Part shown: positions 8,183 through 16,852 of the stretch, piece by piece
Layout of the letters: each line of letters begins with the position of its first letter
Numbering within the stretch: position 1 is the first letter of the stretch
Assembly: GCF_003265355.1 (NCBI RefSeq)
Contig: NZ_QFRW01000322.1
Location: 1-48,058, forward strand
DNA from: Glycomyces dulcitolivorans
Lineage (GTDB): Bacteria; Actinomycetota; Actinomycetes; Mycobacteriales; Micromonosporaceae
DNA length: 48,058 nucleotides
Direction of reading: 5' to 3'
Made by a program: the position numbers and the translations under genes
The notes under the pieces: model-generated
Told to the model about the DNA's origin: nothing
Databases searched by the model: none
What the model saw: only the letters and a program-made list of their open reading frames with translations

Positions 8183-10195
8183 GTGGCTTCCGCAGCACCG
8201 AATCAGAGTCCCAGCGTCGTCGAACCCCTCTGGGTGACGGCTGGCACGACCGGTGCCGACGCGGTGGCCGAGGCCGGCCTCCCCGTCAACGGGCCGAACG
8301 CCATCGTCGTCGTCCGCGACGCCGAAGGCCAGCTCCGCGACCTCTCCTGGGCCCCCGAGACCGACCAGAAGGTCGAGCCCGTCGCGCTCAACAGCCCCGA
8401 CGGCCTCAACGTGCTGCGCCACTCGGCCGCGCACGTCATGGCCCAGGCCGTTCAGGAGCTCCACGAGGCCAAGCTCGGCATCGGCCCGCCGGTCACCGAC
8501 GGGTTCTACTACGACTTTGACGTCGCCGAGCCGTTCAACCCCGACGACCTCAAGGCCGTCGAGAAGCGCATGCTCCAGATCATCAAGCAGGGGCAGACCT
8601 TCCACCGCCGCAAGTACGCCTCCCTCGACGAGGCCCGCGCCGAGCTCGCGAACGAGCCCTACAAGCTCGAACTCATCGAGACCAAGGGCGAGGGCACCGA
8701 CGCCGACGAGGTCATGGAGGTCGGCGGCGGCGAGCTCACCGCCTACGACAACCGCGACCGCACCGGCGAGAAGGTCTGGTCCGACCTGTGCCGGGGCCCG
8801 CACCTGCCCTCCACCAAGCTCATCGGCGCCGTCAAGCTCATGCGCTCGGCCGCCGCGTACTGGATGGGCTCGGAGAAGAACCCACAGCTCCAGCGCATCT
8901 ACGGCACCGCCTGGCCGACCGTCCAGGAGCAGAAGGACTACCTCGCGCGCCTCGCCGAGGCCGAGAAGCGCGACCACCGCAAACTCGGACAGCAGCTCGA
9001 CCTGTTCTCCTTCCCCGACGAGCTCGGCTCCGGGCTCCCGGTGTTCCACCCCAAGGGCGGGATCATCCGGTACGAGATGGAGAACTACCTGCGCGAACGC
9101 CAGCGCGAAGCCGGGTACGAGCTCGTCAACACCCCGCACATCACCAAAGAGGGCCTGTTCCACACCTCGGGGCACCTGCCGTACTACGCGGACACCATGT
9201 TCCCGCCCATGGAGTTCGAGGGCGCGAACTACTACCTCAAGGCCATGAACTGCCCGATGCACAACCTGATCTTCCAGTCGCGCGGGCGCTCCTACCGGGA
9301 GCTGCCGCTGCGCCTGTCGGAGTTCGGGACCGTGTACCGGTACGAGAAGTCCGGCGTCGTCCACGGCCTCACTCGCGTCCGCGGCCTGACCCAGGACGAC
9401 GCGCACATCTACTGCACCGAGGAGCAGGCCCCCGGGGAGATCCGGAGCCTCCTCGAATTCGTGCTCCAGCTGCTGCGCGACTACGGGCTCAACGACTTCT
9501 ACCTGGAGCTGTCGACCCGCGGGGACTCCGAGAAGTTCATCGGCGCCCCCGAGCTGTGGGAGTCGGCGACCGCGACCCTGCGCCAGGTCGCCGAGGAGTC
9601 CGGCCTCGACCTCGTCCCCGACCCGGGCGGCGCGGCCTTCTACGGCCCGAAGATCTCCGTCCAGGCCAAGGACGCGATCGGCCGCACCTGGCAGATGTCG
9701 ACCATCCAGCTCGACTTCAACCAGCCCAACGGCTTCGGCCTCGAATACTCGGCGGCCGACGGCACCCGCAAGCGGCCGGTCATGATCCACCGCGCGCTCT
9801 TCGGCTCGATCGAGCGCTTCTTCGGCGTCCTCACCGAGCACTACGCGGGCGCGTTCCCGGCCTGGCTCGCGCCGGTCCAGGCCGTCGGCATCCCCGTCCG
9901 CGACGAGAACGCCGACTACCTGGAGGCCTTCACCCGCCGCCTGCGCGCCGAGGGCGTCCGCGCCGAGGTCGACCACTCCGACGACCGCATGCAGAAGAAG
10001 GTCCGCAACGCCCAGCTCCAGAAGATCCCGTTCATGGTCATCGCCGGCGACGACGACCAGAACGCCGGGACCGTGTCCTTCCGCTACCGCGACGGCTCCC
10101 AGCGCAACGGCGTCCCCGCCGACGAGGCCGTCGCCCACGTCACCGAGGTCATCCGCTCGCGCGTGAACGAGGGCCCCACGGCCGCAGCAGAGTAA
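8183..10195 (+). CDS. thrS: Threonyl-tRNA synthetase
   Basis: A 670-residue class II synthetase that charges tRNA-Thr. Starting at GTG 8183, preceded by GAGGAG, gives the normal actinobacterial length; the in-frame ATG at 8171 has no ribosome site. Domains: N-terminal TGS (about 1-65); editing domain with [11 protein letters not shown] (HxxxH) and later the [10 protein letters not shown] region; catalytic core with motif 2 ([26 protein letters not shown]) and motif 3 ([15 protein letters not shown]); and an anticodon-binding domain from about 555. In mycobacteria thrS is followed by the HIT gene and pgsA. Here an 8-kb minus-strand block intervenes. It ends at a strong terminator. Confidence 0.98.
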   Translation: MASAAPNQSPSVVEPLWVTAGTTGADAVAEAGLPVNGPNAIVVVRDAEGQLRDLSWAPETDQKVEPVALNSPDGLNVLRHSAAHVMAQAVQELHEAKLGIGPPVTDGFYYDFDVAEPFNPDDLKAVEKRMLQIIKQGQTFHRRKYASLDEARAELANEPYKLELIETKGEGTDADEVMEVGGGELTAYDNRDRTGEKVWSDLCRGPHLPSTKLIGAVKLMRSAAAYWMGSEKNPQLQRIYGTAWPTVQEQKDYLARLAEAEKRDHRKLGQQLDLFSFPDELGSGLPVFHPKGGIIRYEMENYLRERQREAGYELVNTPHITKEGLFHTSGHLPYYADTMFPPMEFEGANYYLKAMNCPMHNLIFQSRGRSYRELPLRLSEFGTVYRYEKSGVVHGLTRVRGLTQDDAHIYCTEEQAPGEIRSLLEFVLQLLRDYGLNDFYLELSTRGDSEKFIGAPELWESATATLRQVAEESGLDLVPDPGGAAFYGPKISVQAKDAIGRTWQMSTIQLDFNQPNGFGLEYSAADGTRKRPVMIHRALFGSIERFFGVLTEHYAGAFPAWLAPVQAVGIPVRDENADYLEAFTRRLRAEGVRAEVDHSDDRMQKKVRNAQLQKIPFMVIAGDDDQNAGTVSFRYRDGSQRNGVPADEAVAHVTEVIRSRVNEGPTAAAE

Positions 10196-10203
10196 GCGAG
10201 ATC

Positions 10204-10239
10204 GCGGGCGCCCCCGGCATTACGGCCGGGGGCGCCCGC
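10204..10239. terminator. Bidirectional terminator between thrS and the Hsp70-type gene
   Basis: A perfect 15-bp inverted repeat: GCGGGCGCCCCCGGC (10204-10218) and its complement (10225-10239) around a 6-nt loop. It lies 8 nt after the thrS stop and just beyond the stop of the convergent hsp70-like gene. Confidence 0.9.
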
Positions 10240-10240
10240 G

Positions 10241-12286
10241 TCAGTCTGTGGACGCGATGAGGAACGACGCCGCTGCGAGGTTCGCGACGGCGAACGTGAT
10301 GGCGACCCCGAGGCCGCCGGGGACGTTGTAGGCGACGATGGTCGCCGCGGCGGTGAGCACCATGCACACCAGGACGAACCCCTGCTGGTGGTCCTCGGCC
10401 ACGTTCTCGTCCATGACGAAGATGCAGAAGACGGCGATCGCGACGGCCGCGGCGGCGGCGAGGGTGCCCACCAGGCCGCCGATCCATCCGGTCGCCCAGA
10501 ATTCCCACCACCGCGGCTCCAGGTAGGCCGCGAGCCTGCCGTACGCGGCCGCCGACCACCAGGTGAAGAGGGCGACACCGCCCACTGCGAAGAGCGCGGC
10601 CCAGGTCTCCTCCATCGCGTCGCCGAGGCCCCAGTCGAGGTACGAGGCGTGCTCCGCCGCGACGGCGTAGGCGATCACCGCCACGTTGACCAGTATCGAG
10701 ACGGGGATGGCGGCGTCGTCCCAGCCTGCGGCGTGGTGCCAGACCACGGCGCCGACGGTCGCCGTGAAGGCCAGGGTGATCCACGGGGACACGAGGTCGC
10801 CGTCCCGCTCCTCGATGATGTAGACGTACACCAGGGTCGCCACGAGCACGACCGCCAGCATGCAGACGGTCCCGGCGATCCCCGCGACCCACCCGCTCGG
10901 GACCCACTCCCATGCGTGCTCGTCCAGGAGCGCGGCGAGGCCCGCATAGGACAGCAGCCCGAGCTTGAGGATCCCGGCCATCCCCGCGAGACCCGCGAGC
11001 ATGACCCCGGCGACCTTCGCAGGGCTCGCCCTGCTGGTCATGGCCGAGAGCCTGGACGGGTACGCGGGGGGCGTGTACGGGGTTTCGGGCGCCGGCCGCT
11101 CGGCGGCGTCCGGCAGCGGCACGGTCGAGTGGGTCGCGGACTCCTCGGCCGCCTCGCCGGTCTCGACCGGGGCCTCCTCCTCCGAGAACCGGTCCTCGAC
11201 GCCGTTGATGAGGTCCTTGGCGTGCAGCGCCGCCCCCAGCGCCACGGCGAGTTCGGGTTCGGCGACCTTGACGACCCGGTTCGCGCTGTCGCGCAGGAGC
11301 TTCGCGATGAGCGTGAGGCGGGTGCTGCCGCCGACCGGGACGACCTGGCCGATGTCTTCCCAGGTCAGGTCCGCCGTTCGCAGCAGCTGGTCGCAGGAGG
11401 CGATGGTCTCTTCGAGCATCTGCCCGATGGAGTCCTCCAGGGTCGCCTGGTCGACCTCGACCGGGTCGCCTTCGGGCAGGTGCAGCCACGCCGACGCCTG
11501 GGTCGAGAGCACGCGCTTGGCGCTCTCGCACTCGTCGCGGAAGCTGAGGTACATGCGGGAGGCCTGGTCGTCGTCGGGGTCGATCTCCAGCCAGTCGGGG
11601 CGCGGGGGCTCCAGGTCGTGCGCGACCTTCTTCATGAGGGCGGTGGTGAAGTCGATGCCGCCGATGTCGGGGCAGCCGCCGGGCCGGCCGACGACCGCGT
11701 AGCCCTCGGCGGTGTTGCCCCGGGCGAGCACGCAGTCGAAGGTGCCGCCGCCGAGGTCGTAGACGAGCACCGTGGTCTCGGCGATGAGCAGGTCCCGGTC
11801 GAACGCGTACCGCAGGGCCGCAACGGGTTCGGGCAGGAGCACCACCGTGGCCGGGTCGAATCCGGCCGCGGCGGCCGCATCGGTCATGCGGCGGCGCTGC
11901 ACTTCGTCCCAGGAGGCCGGGATGGTGATCACGACCTGCTGGGCGGGACCGGGGATGCGGTCGAGGGCGCATTCGCGCAGGCGCTTGAGCAGGGCCGTGA
12001 CGAGTTCGTCGGTGCGCAGGGACCGGTTCCCGAGCTGGTTGGGCACCGTCGACCGGAACTCGCGCTTGAACTCGGTGCGGAAGGCGCTCAGGTCGAGGCG
12101 CTTCTGCCGCTCGGCGGCGGTGCCGACGAGCAGGTCGCCCTGGGCGTTGACGAAGGCGCTGGAGGGGAACGTGTACGAGGTGTGGGCCGACTCCGGATCG
12201 GAGATCCGGGTGACGGTGCCCTCGGCGTCGACGACGATGATCGCCGAGGTCGAGGTGCCGAAGTCGATGCCGTATCCGATGGCCAT
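10241..12286 (-). CDS. Hsp70-type ATPase domain fused to a multi-pass membrane domain
   Basis: A 681-residue protein. Residues 1-357 are an actin/Hsp70 nucleotide-binding domain: phosphate-1 loop YGIDFGTSTSA (5-15), phosphate-2 VYDLGGGTFDCVLA (175-188) and adenosine loop VPVGGSTRL (316-324). After an acidic, proline-rich linker (about 360-420), the substrate-binding domain of DnaK is absent. In its place, residues 425-680 hold about eight hydrophobic membrane segments. It is the last gene of a four-gene minus-strand set, starting 24 nt after the stop of a dynamin-like GTPase, with a GrpE-like gene in the same set. I infer a membrane-anchored Hsp70 whose nucleotide cycle is coupled to the GTPases. 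No J-domain protein is encoded nearby. Confidence 0.85.
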   Translation of the reverse strand: MAIGYGIDFGTSTSAIIVVDAEGTVTRISDPESAHTSYTFPSSAFVNAQGDLLVGTAAERQKRLDLSAFRTEFKREFRSTVPNQLGNRSLRTDELVTALLKRLRECALDRIPGPAQQVVITIPASWDEVQRRRMTDAAAAAGFDPATVVLLPEPVAALRYAFDRDLLIAETTVLVYDLGGGTFDCVLARGNTAEGYAVVGRPGGCPDIGGIDFTTALMKKVAHDLEPPRPDWLEIDPDDDQASRMYLSFRDECESAKRVLSTQASAWLHLPEGDPVEVDQATLEDSIGQMLEETIASCDQLLRTADLTWEDIGQVVPVGGSTRLTLIAKLLRDSANRVVKVAEPELAVALGAALHAKDLINGVEDRFSEEEAPVETGEAAEESATHSTVPLPDAAERPAPETPYTPPAYPSRLSAMTSRASPAKVAGVMLAGLAGMAGILKLGLLSYAGLAALLDEHAWEWVPSGWVAGIAGTVCMLAVVLVATLVYVYIIEERDGDLVSPWITLAFTATVGAVVWHHAAGWDDAAIPVSILVNVAVIAYAVAAEHASYLDWGLGDAMEETWAALFAVGGVALFTWWSAAAYGRLAAYLEPRWWEFWATGWIGGLVGTLAAAAAVAIAVFCIFVMDENVAEDHQQGFVLVCMVLTAAATIVAYNVPGGLGVAITFAVANLAAASFLIASTD

Positions 12287-12310
12287 GGGCGGGGCGCTCC
12301 TGTCTGGGGG

Positions 12311-14170
12311 TCAGAGCCGTGCGAGCCGGTCGTGGAGGGCGGTCAGCCGCTCGCCCAGGAGCCGGTACTCCTCGGTGCGGCGCCGCAGGTCGGCGAGGTG
12401 GCGTTCGAGGTCCCGCGCGTCGCGGTTCGAGGAGGCCTCCAGCCGCTGGACCGAGGCCTCCAGGCTGGCGAGCGACCGGCCCGCCTCGGATTCGAGGAGG
12501 CCCTCCAGGCTGCCCCGCTGCTGCCGGACGGCGGCGTCGAACCGGCGCCCGATCTCCAGGATCTCTCGGTCCAGGGCCGGCACCACGTACCGGACCATGC
12601 GCTTGACCTGGTGGGTGCGCCGCTCGCCGCGCTGCTCCTGGATCTGCTCGGTGGCGCTGACGAACCCGATGATGTTGAACAGGAGGCCGCCGACGATGCC
12701 GCCGATCACCGACCCGGCCCCCGGCGCGAACAGGGAGGTCACCATCGCCCCGATGGTCGCGCCGAACGCGCCCGCGGTCATCGACGACTCGAACCCGGTG
12801 CGGAGCCAGCCGAGGTTGCGCTTGCGGCCGAGCACTTCCCCGGGCACGGCGATCGCGGGCAGGTACCGCTCGTGCTCGGCGCCGGTCACGGTGAGCGGCA
12901 CCGCGATGCGCTCGGCGATCTCGGCGGCGGCACGGCTGGTCCGCTCGATCATCGCGGCCTCGACCTCGTCGACGATCGCCCCGATCTCGGCGCACACCTG
13001 CCCGAGGAGCTGCCTCGCGTCGGTCCCGGTCGGGTTCTCGGCCTGGACCTTGAAGTCCCGCTTCGCCTCCTGGCACCGGTTGTCGAGTTCGACGCGCAGT
13101 TCGCGTTCGATCTCGCCGACCCGTCGGCGCAGCTCCATCCGCCACGGGGCGGCCGGGCCGCGCAGGTCGGCGGCGCGGGTGCGCTCCTTCGCGATGTGTT
13201 CGAGGGTCTCGCCGAGGTCGGTGCCCGGGCCCATGCCCGCGAACTCGTTGACGACCGGCGCGGACGACTCGCGCACCACCGCGGTGAGCTCGCCCAGCGC
13301 CCGCCCGATCCGCGGCGCGATGCAGGTCGAGGCCAGGCCGTCCCACAGCTCCCGCTCCAGTTCGGGGAACCCGGACCCGCCGTCGTCGCGGCCCTCGGCG
13401 AGTTCGGCCTCGCGCTCGGTCGCGGAGACGGCGACGACGCGGACCTGCGCGGCGGGGACGTCGAGCGCGCCGCCGATCCGGGCGGCGATGTCGGCGACGG
13501 CCCCTTCGGTGTCGTAGATCCGGTCGGCCTTGGTCGCGGCCACCAGCACGGTCGGGCAGGACCGCTCCGCCCGTTGCAGGAACTCCAGCTCTGGCTTCGA
13601 CAGCGGGTCGATCACGTTGCACACGAACAGGATCCCGTCGGTGCGCGGCAGGAGCGCGTTCGTGATCGCGGTGTGCTCGGTGTACAGGGTCCCGATGCCG
13701 GGCGTGTCGACCAGGACCAGGCCCCGGCGCAGCACCTCGGACGGGAGCGCGACGTCGATCGAGCGGACGCGCTCGCGGTTGCGCGGGTTCCCGGTCTGCG
13801 AGCCGTACCGGGCGAGGGAGGCGACCGGGACGGCGCGCTCGACCAGGCGCCCGGCCTCGTCCTCGGTCCGGATCGCGGCCTTCAGCTCCGGGCCCCACCG
13901 GACCGCGGCGATCGCGGAGGTGGTCGCGCGGATGCCGACCGGCAGCAGGTCGGGGCGGCCGACGAGCGCGTTGACCAGGCTCGACTTGCCGCGGCTGTAC
14001 TCGCCGCACACGGTCACCGTGTACGCGTCGGAGGCGAGGCGGGACCGGCTCTCGCGCAACCGGACCGCCGAGGCGCCGGACAGGTCCCCTCCCGCGACGC
14101 GGGCGACCTCCTCGTACAGGTCCAGGACCTCGCGGCGCAGGGCCGTGACCGCGGCGTGCGCTCCCGTCAC
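12311..14170 (-). CDS. Dynamin-like GTPase with membrane hairpin (DLP B)
   Basis: A 619-residue dynamin-family GTPase. G1 is GEYSRGKSS (56-64), G2 threonines are in RATTSA (81-86), G3 is DTPGIG (155-160) and G4 is TKAD (213-216). A long helical region follows. Residues 463-505 form two adjacent hydrophobic, glycine-rich segments (MTAGAFGATIGAMV and SVIGGIVGGLLFNIIGF), the membrane paddle seen in bacterial dynamin-like proteins. The last 80 residues are coiled coil. The GTG start at 14170 overlaps the TGA of the GrpE-like gene (GTGA), so translation is coupled; an extended start upstream at 14227 would run far into that gene. Pairing with a second dynamin-like gene suggests a hetero-oligomer that tethers or remodels the cytoplasmic membrane. 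Confidence 0.88.
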   Translation of the reverse strand: MTGAHAAVTALRREVLDLYEEVARVAGGDLSGASAVRLRESRSRLASDAYTVTVCGEYSRGKSSLVNALVGRPDLLPVGIRATTSAIAAVRWGPELKAAIRTEDEAGRLVERAVPVASLARYGSQTGNPRNRERVRSIDVALPSEVLRRGLVLVDTPGIGTLYTEHTAITNALLPRTDGILFVCNVIDPLSKPELEFLQRAERSCPTVLVAATKADRIYDTEGAVADIAARIGGALDVPAAQVRVVAVSATEREAELAEGRDDGGSGFPELERELWDGLASTCIAPRIGRALGELTAVVRESSAPVVNEFAGMGPGTDLGETLEHIAKERTRAADLRGPAAPWRMELRRRVGEIERELRVELDNRCQEAKRDFKVQAENPTGTDARQLLGQVCAEIGAIVDEVEAAMIERTSRAAAEIAERIAVPLTVTGAEHERYLPAIAVPGEVLGRKRNLGWLRTGFESSMTAGAFGATIGAMVTSLFAPGAGSVIGGIVGGLLFNIIGFVSATEQIQEQRGERRTHQVKRMVRYVVPALDREILEIGRRFDAAVRQQRGSLEGLLESEAGRSLASLEASVQRLEASSNRDARDLERHLADLRRRTEEYRLLGERLTALHDRLARL

Positions 14171-14724
14171 CGGTCCTCCTCCACGTAGGCGACCACCTGT
14201 TGCGGCCGGATGAGCAGGCCGTTCCACCGCACGCCGGACCGCAGCGTCCGGGCCACGTGGTGGACCAGGGCCGGGTCGGCGGTGGCGGCGGTGGTGATGA
14301 CCTCGTGCAGCGGGGCCCGCACCGGCCCGGCCTCCTCGACCAGGTCCGCCCCCGACAGGGCGAGCATGGCGGCGACGTCCTGGCGCATCCGTTTGACGTC
14401 AGGCGAGGGCCCGCCGTCGCGGCCCGCGGTCATCTCCAGCCAGTCGTAGGTCCTCACGAGCGACAACACGATCGGGGGCGGCCCGTCCGCCGCCCGGTCC
14501 GGTTCCGGGATGGGCGCGTCCGCGACCGGCGGCAGGGAGTCGAGGACCGCGAGCGCGAACTCCAGCTCGGCGACCTCGTCGACCCGCCGCGCCGACTGGT
14601 CGGCCTTCCCCTCGCCCACGCCGTACAGCTCGGCGACGCGGAACGCGACCTGCGCGACCAGCTCGCGGCGCCGCCGCGAGCGCCGCCCGCCGCGCGGCCG
14701 CAGCCGCAGGAGGTCTCTCATCAT
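14167..14724 (-). CDS. GrpE-like nucleotide-exchange factor candidate of the Hsp70/dynamin module
   Basis: A 185-residue protein. The N-terminus is very basic (RLRPRGGRRSRRRR), followed by a helix and a proline-rich spacer. Residues 105-183 resemble the GrpE head: KRMRQDVAAMLALSGADLVEE, then PLHEVITTAATADPALV and a C-terminal GLLIRPQQVVAYVEED, matching the GrpE pattern of LHEAI...VV..GY....LIRPA.V.V. The long N-terminal GrpE coiled coil is much reduced. It starts at tandem ATGs (14724 or 14721) with AAGGAG inside the end of the upstream gene, and overlaps the next gene by four bases. The position between two dynamin genes and an Hsp70 gene supports an exchange-factor role, but similarity is distant. 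Confidence 0.65.
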   Translation of the reverse strand: MMRDLLRLRPRGGRRSRRRRELVAQVAFRVAELYGVGEGKADQSARRVDEVAELEFALAVLDSLPPVADAPIPEPDRAADGPPPIVLSLVRTYDWLEMTAGRDGGPSPDVKRMRQDVAAMLALSGADLVEEAGPVRAPLHEVITTAATADPALVHHVARTLRSGVRWNGLLIRPQQVVAYVEEDR

Positions 14725-14726
14725 CG

Positions 14727-16316
14727 TCACTCCTTGATGTCCAGCAGCGATTGCGCCTGCCTGATGCGGTAGAGGATCCGCTGGTAGCTGTTGCGGATGA
14801 TCCGCGCGACGTGGCGGCTGCGGCCCGGCAGCGACGCCCCCTCGCACCGGCGCGACCAGTGCGCGGCGCGTTCGAGCGCGAGCCGCTCCAGCTCCGCCAG
14901 CGGCGTGTCCGCGCCCCGGCCCAGCCGCTGCTCGCAGCGCGTCCCGTGCTCGCCGGTCACCCGCAGGATCTCCTCGCGCTCGGCCAGGGTGAACCCGAGG
15001 TCCCCGGCGTAGAACGCGGCCAGCGCGTCGAGTTCGTCGAGGCTGGAGTCCTCGTATTCGAGCTCGTTGAGCTTCTGCTCGACCAGCTCCAGGACCGCCA
15101 GCTCGGCCCGCTCCGCGCCGGCCTTCGCCGCGGTGACGCCCTGGCGCACCCGGTGCAGTCCCGAGTGGAGCTTGATGAACGCCGCCCGGTTCCCGAAGTG
15201 CCGGGCCAGCTTCTCGTTCAGACCCCCGACGCCGCTGATCTCCCGCAGGTGCGCCCGCAACTGCGCGGCCTCGGCCCCGGGGTGCTCGGCCAGGAACCGG
15301 CAGGCCCGGTACAGGCCCCACGCCTGGAGGGCCTCGAACAGCTCCAGCCGCATGCTGGCGGGCACGTCGGGCGCGAAGTCGGCGCCGTCGACGAACCGGC
15401 GCCCCGACAGCAGCCGGTTCGCCAGCTCCGCCGGGTCCGCCTTCGCCAGGGCCCGCAGCGCGTCGACCATGCCGGGGGTGAGCCGGGCCGCACCGTGCGC
15501 GGCGACGGCCGCGACGGCGACCATGTCGAAGAAGTACCGCGACAGCTGCGGGGACGCGTGGCGGCTGCCCGACACCGCCCGCATCTGCTCCAGCGGGTCG
15601 GCCTCGGGCAGGCCGGGGCGCCAGTGCATGTCGCACTTGGCGTACACCCCGATCGCGAAGACCGGCGTGACCTTCCCGGGGGTCTTCTCGGCGAACCGCT
15701 CGACCAGCGCGAAGTCCTCCTCGTGGACCTCGGAGTCGATGAGGAACACGAGCGCGTCGGCCGCGAGCAGGGCCGTCTCGCTGTCGCGGTGGGACCGCAG
15801 CCCGAGGGCGTCCTCGGTCGCCGTGCCGTCCTCTTCGTACACGCTCGCCAGGCCCGGGGTGTCCAGGAGCCGGAAGGACTTCAGGAACTCGCTGGGGACG
15901 CCGTACTTGACGCGGGCGACTCCGGGCGCGGGGTGCGCGCCGTCGCGGTCCCGGACCGTCAGCCGGTGCAGGTCCTGCGGGTGGCCGTGGACGGCGCCGC
16001 CGTCCTCGTACCGGACGGTGACCGCGGGAGCGGCCGCATAGGACAGCTCGGTGACCACCGAGGTCGTCTCCGAGCGCCCGACCGCGACCTCGTCGCGGTC
16101 GATCATGGCGTTGACCAGCGTCGACTTGCCGCGGCTGGCCCGGCCCGCGATGGCCACGCGCAGCGGCTGGCCGAGGCGTTCGAGGGCGGCGGCGAGCGCG
16201 GCGTGCAGCTCGGCGAGGCGCGGCTGGCCGCGCGTCAGCTTCAGGCACTCCGCGAAGGCGGTCTGGGCGCGGGTGGGGCGGTCGGATTCGGGCGGGCTCG
16301 GGGGGTGTCCGGACAC
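14727..16316 (-). CDS. Dynamin-like GTPase without membrane hairpin (DLP A)
   Basis: A 529-residue GTPase. G1 is GRASRGKST (58-66), a threonine pair SETTS lies in switch I (82-86), G3 is LDTPGLAS (151-158), and AKCD (226-229) fits G4. The rest is alpha-helical, ending in a basic region RIIRNSYQRILYRIRQ. No hydrophobic hairpin is seen, so it is probably soluble and works with the membrane-inserted partner encoded two genes on. Start: GTG 16316 has GGAGG 5 nt upstream; an in-frame GTG at 16328 and an ATG at 16394 lack one. It is the first gene of the module; its stop is 2 nt before the GrpE-like start. A CATACT -10 candidate lies at 16355-16360. Confidence 0.85.
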   Translation of the reverse strand: MSGHPPSPPESDRPTRAQTAFAECLKLTRGQPRLAELHAALAAALERLGQPLRVAIAGRASRGKSTLVNAMIDRDEVAVGRSETTSVVTELSYAAAPAVTVRYEDGGAVHGHPQDLHRLTVRDRDGAHPAPGVARVKYGVPSEFLKSFRLLDTPGLASVYEEDGTATEDALGLRSHRDSETALLAADALVFLIDSEVHEEDFALVERFAEKTPGKVTPVFAIGVYAKCDMHWRPGLPEADPLEQMRAVSGSRHASPQLSRYFFDMVAVAAVAAHGAARLTPGMVDALRALAKADPAELANRLLSGRRFVDGADFAPDVPASMRLELFEALQAWGLYRACRFLAEHPGAEAAQLRAHLREISGVGGLNEKLARHFGNRAAFIKLHSGLHRVRQGVTAAKAGAERAELAVLELVEQKLNELEYEDSSLDELDALAAFYAGDLGFTLAEREEILRVTGEHGTRCEQRLGRGADTPLAELERLALERAAHWSRRCEGASLPGRSRHVARIIRNSYQRILYRIRQAQSLLDIKE

Positions 16317-16354
16317 ACGTGCCTCCACGCGGGAAGGGAACGGCCGTCGACCCC

Positions 16355-16360
16355 AGTATG
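16355..16360 (-). promoter_or_regulatory. Candidate -10 of the dynamin/GrpE/Hsp70 operon
   Basis: On the minus strand CATACT lies 38 nt before the GTG start of the first dynamin-like gene, leaving a leader with GGAGG. It is located in the 96-nt gap after the lipoprotein gene. No -35 is evident. Confidence 0.3.
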
Positions 16361-16412
16361 GCGCAACGGTGCACGTCGCGCTGGTCGCGTTCACCCCTGC
16401 GGGGTCCGGCGT

Positions 16413-16811
16413 CTAGGACACGACCAGGTCGACGCGGGCGGTCTCGCCCGGCTCGACGACGACCGCGTCGAGGTCGTTGACGGTGCCGTCGTCGAGGATG
16501 GTGGCGACTTCGAAGGCGCCCAGCAGGTTCGTCAGCTCGATCGTGCCGTCGGGGCCGGTCATGGGGGCGGACTCCCAGTCGGGGGCCTCGTTCCCCTCGT
16601 CGAGGCCGGTGAGTTCGAGCGGGACGTTCGCCTGCGGCGTCCCGTCCTCGTCGGTCACCGAGACGAGGAGCGCGCCCCATTCGGGCCGGTCGTCGGGGAC
16701 CGGTTCGACCCGGGCCGCGTCGGTCGCGGGGTCGACCGGGGTCAGGGTGGGCGTGAAAGTGCAAGCGGCGGTGGCGAACAGGAGCAGCAGGCCGGCGGCG
16801 AGGAGCTTCAT
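16413..16811 (-). CDS. Small lipoprotein with carboxypeptidase-regulatory-like beta domain
   Basis: A 132-residue exported protein beginning MKLLAAGLLLLFATAAC: basic start, hydrophobic core and a lipobox-like TAAC (cysteine 17). The position of the lipobox, with T rather than L/V/I at -3, is slightly unusual. The mature part is acidic and looks like one immunoglobulin-like domain: LLVSVTDEDGTPQANVPLEL, then GPDGTIELTNL and a C-terminal GETARVDLVV, the pattern of a carboxypeptidase regulatory (CNA-B-like) fold. ATG 16811 is 7 nt after a CATACT -10, so it is probably leaderless; an in-frame ATG two codons upstream is the alternative. It lies between the antiporter and the dynamin operon on the same strand. 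Function unknown. Confidence 0.7.
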   Translation of the reverse strand: MKLLAAGLLLLFATAACTFTPTLTPVDPATDAARVEPVPDDRPEWGALLVSVTDEDGTPQANVPLELTGLDEGNEAPDWESAPMTGPDGTIELTNLLGAFEVATILDDGTVNDLDAVVVEPGETARVDLVVS

Positions 16812-16818
16812 GGGCATG

Positions 16819-16824
16819 AGTATG
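16819..16824 (-). promoter_or_regulatory. -10 element of the lipoprotein gene, leaderless geometry
   Basis: Minus-strand CATACT is separated by 7 nt from the ATG at 16811. No ribosome site is present, which supports this ATG over the one at 16817. Confidence 0.4.
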
Positions 16825-16852
16825 GGACGCGCTTGCACGCCGACCGGTTCCG

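Noticed and set aside
8171-8185. ATG at 8171 as the thrS start
   Set aside because: In frame with GTG 8183, but GAGGAG lies between them and serves the GTG; the ATG has no upstream ribosome site.
10241-16316. Calling the Hsp70/dynamin module a proven phage-defence system
   Set aside because: Some bacterial dynamin-like proteins protect against phage, but no other defence genes or mobile-element marks adjoin this block; it is kept as one possibility to test.
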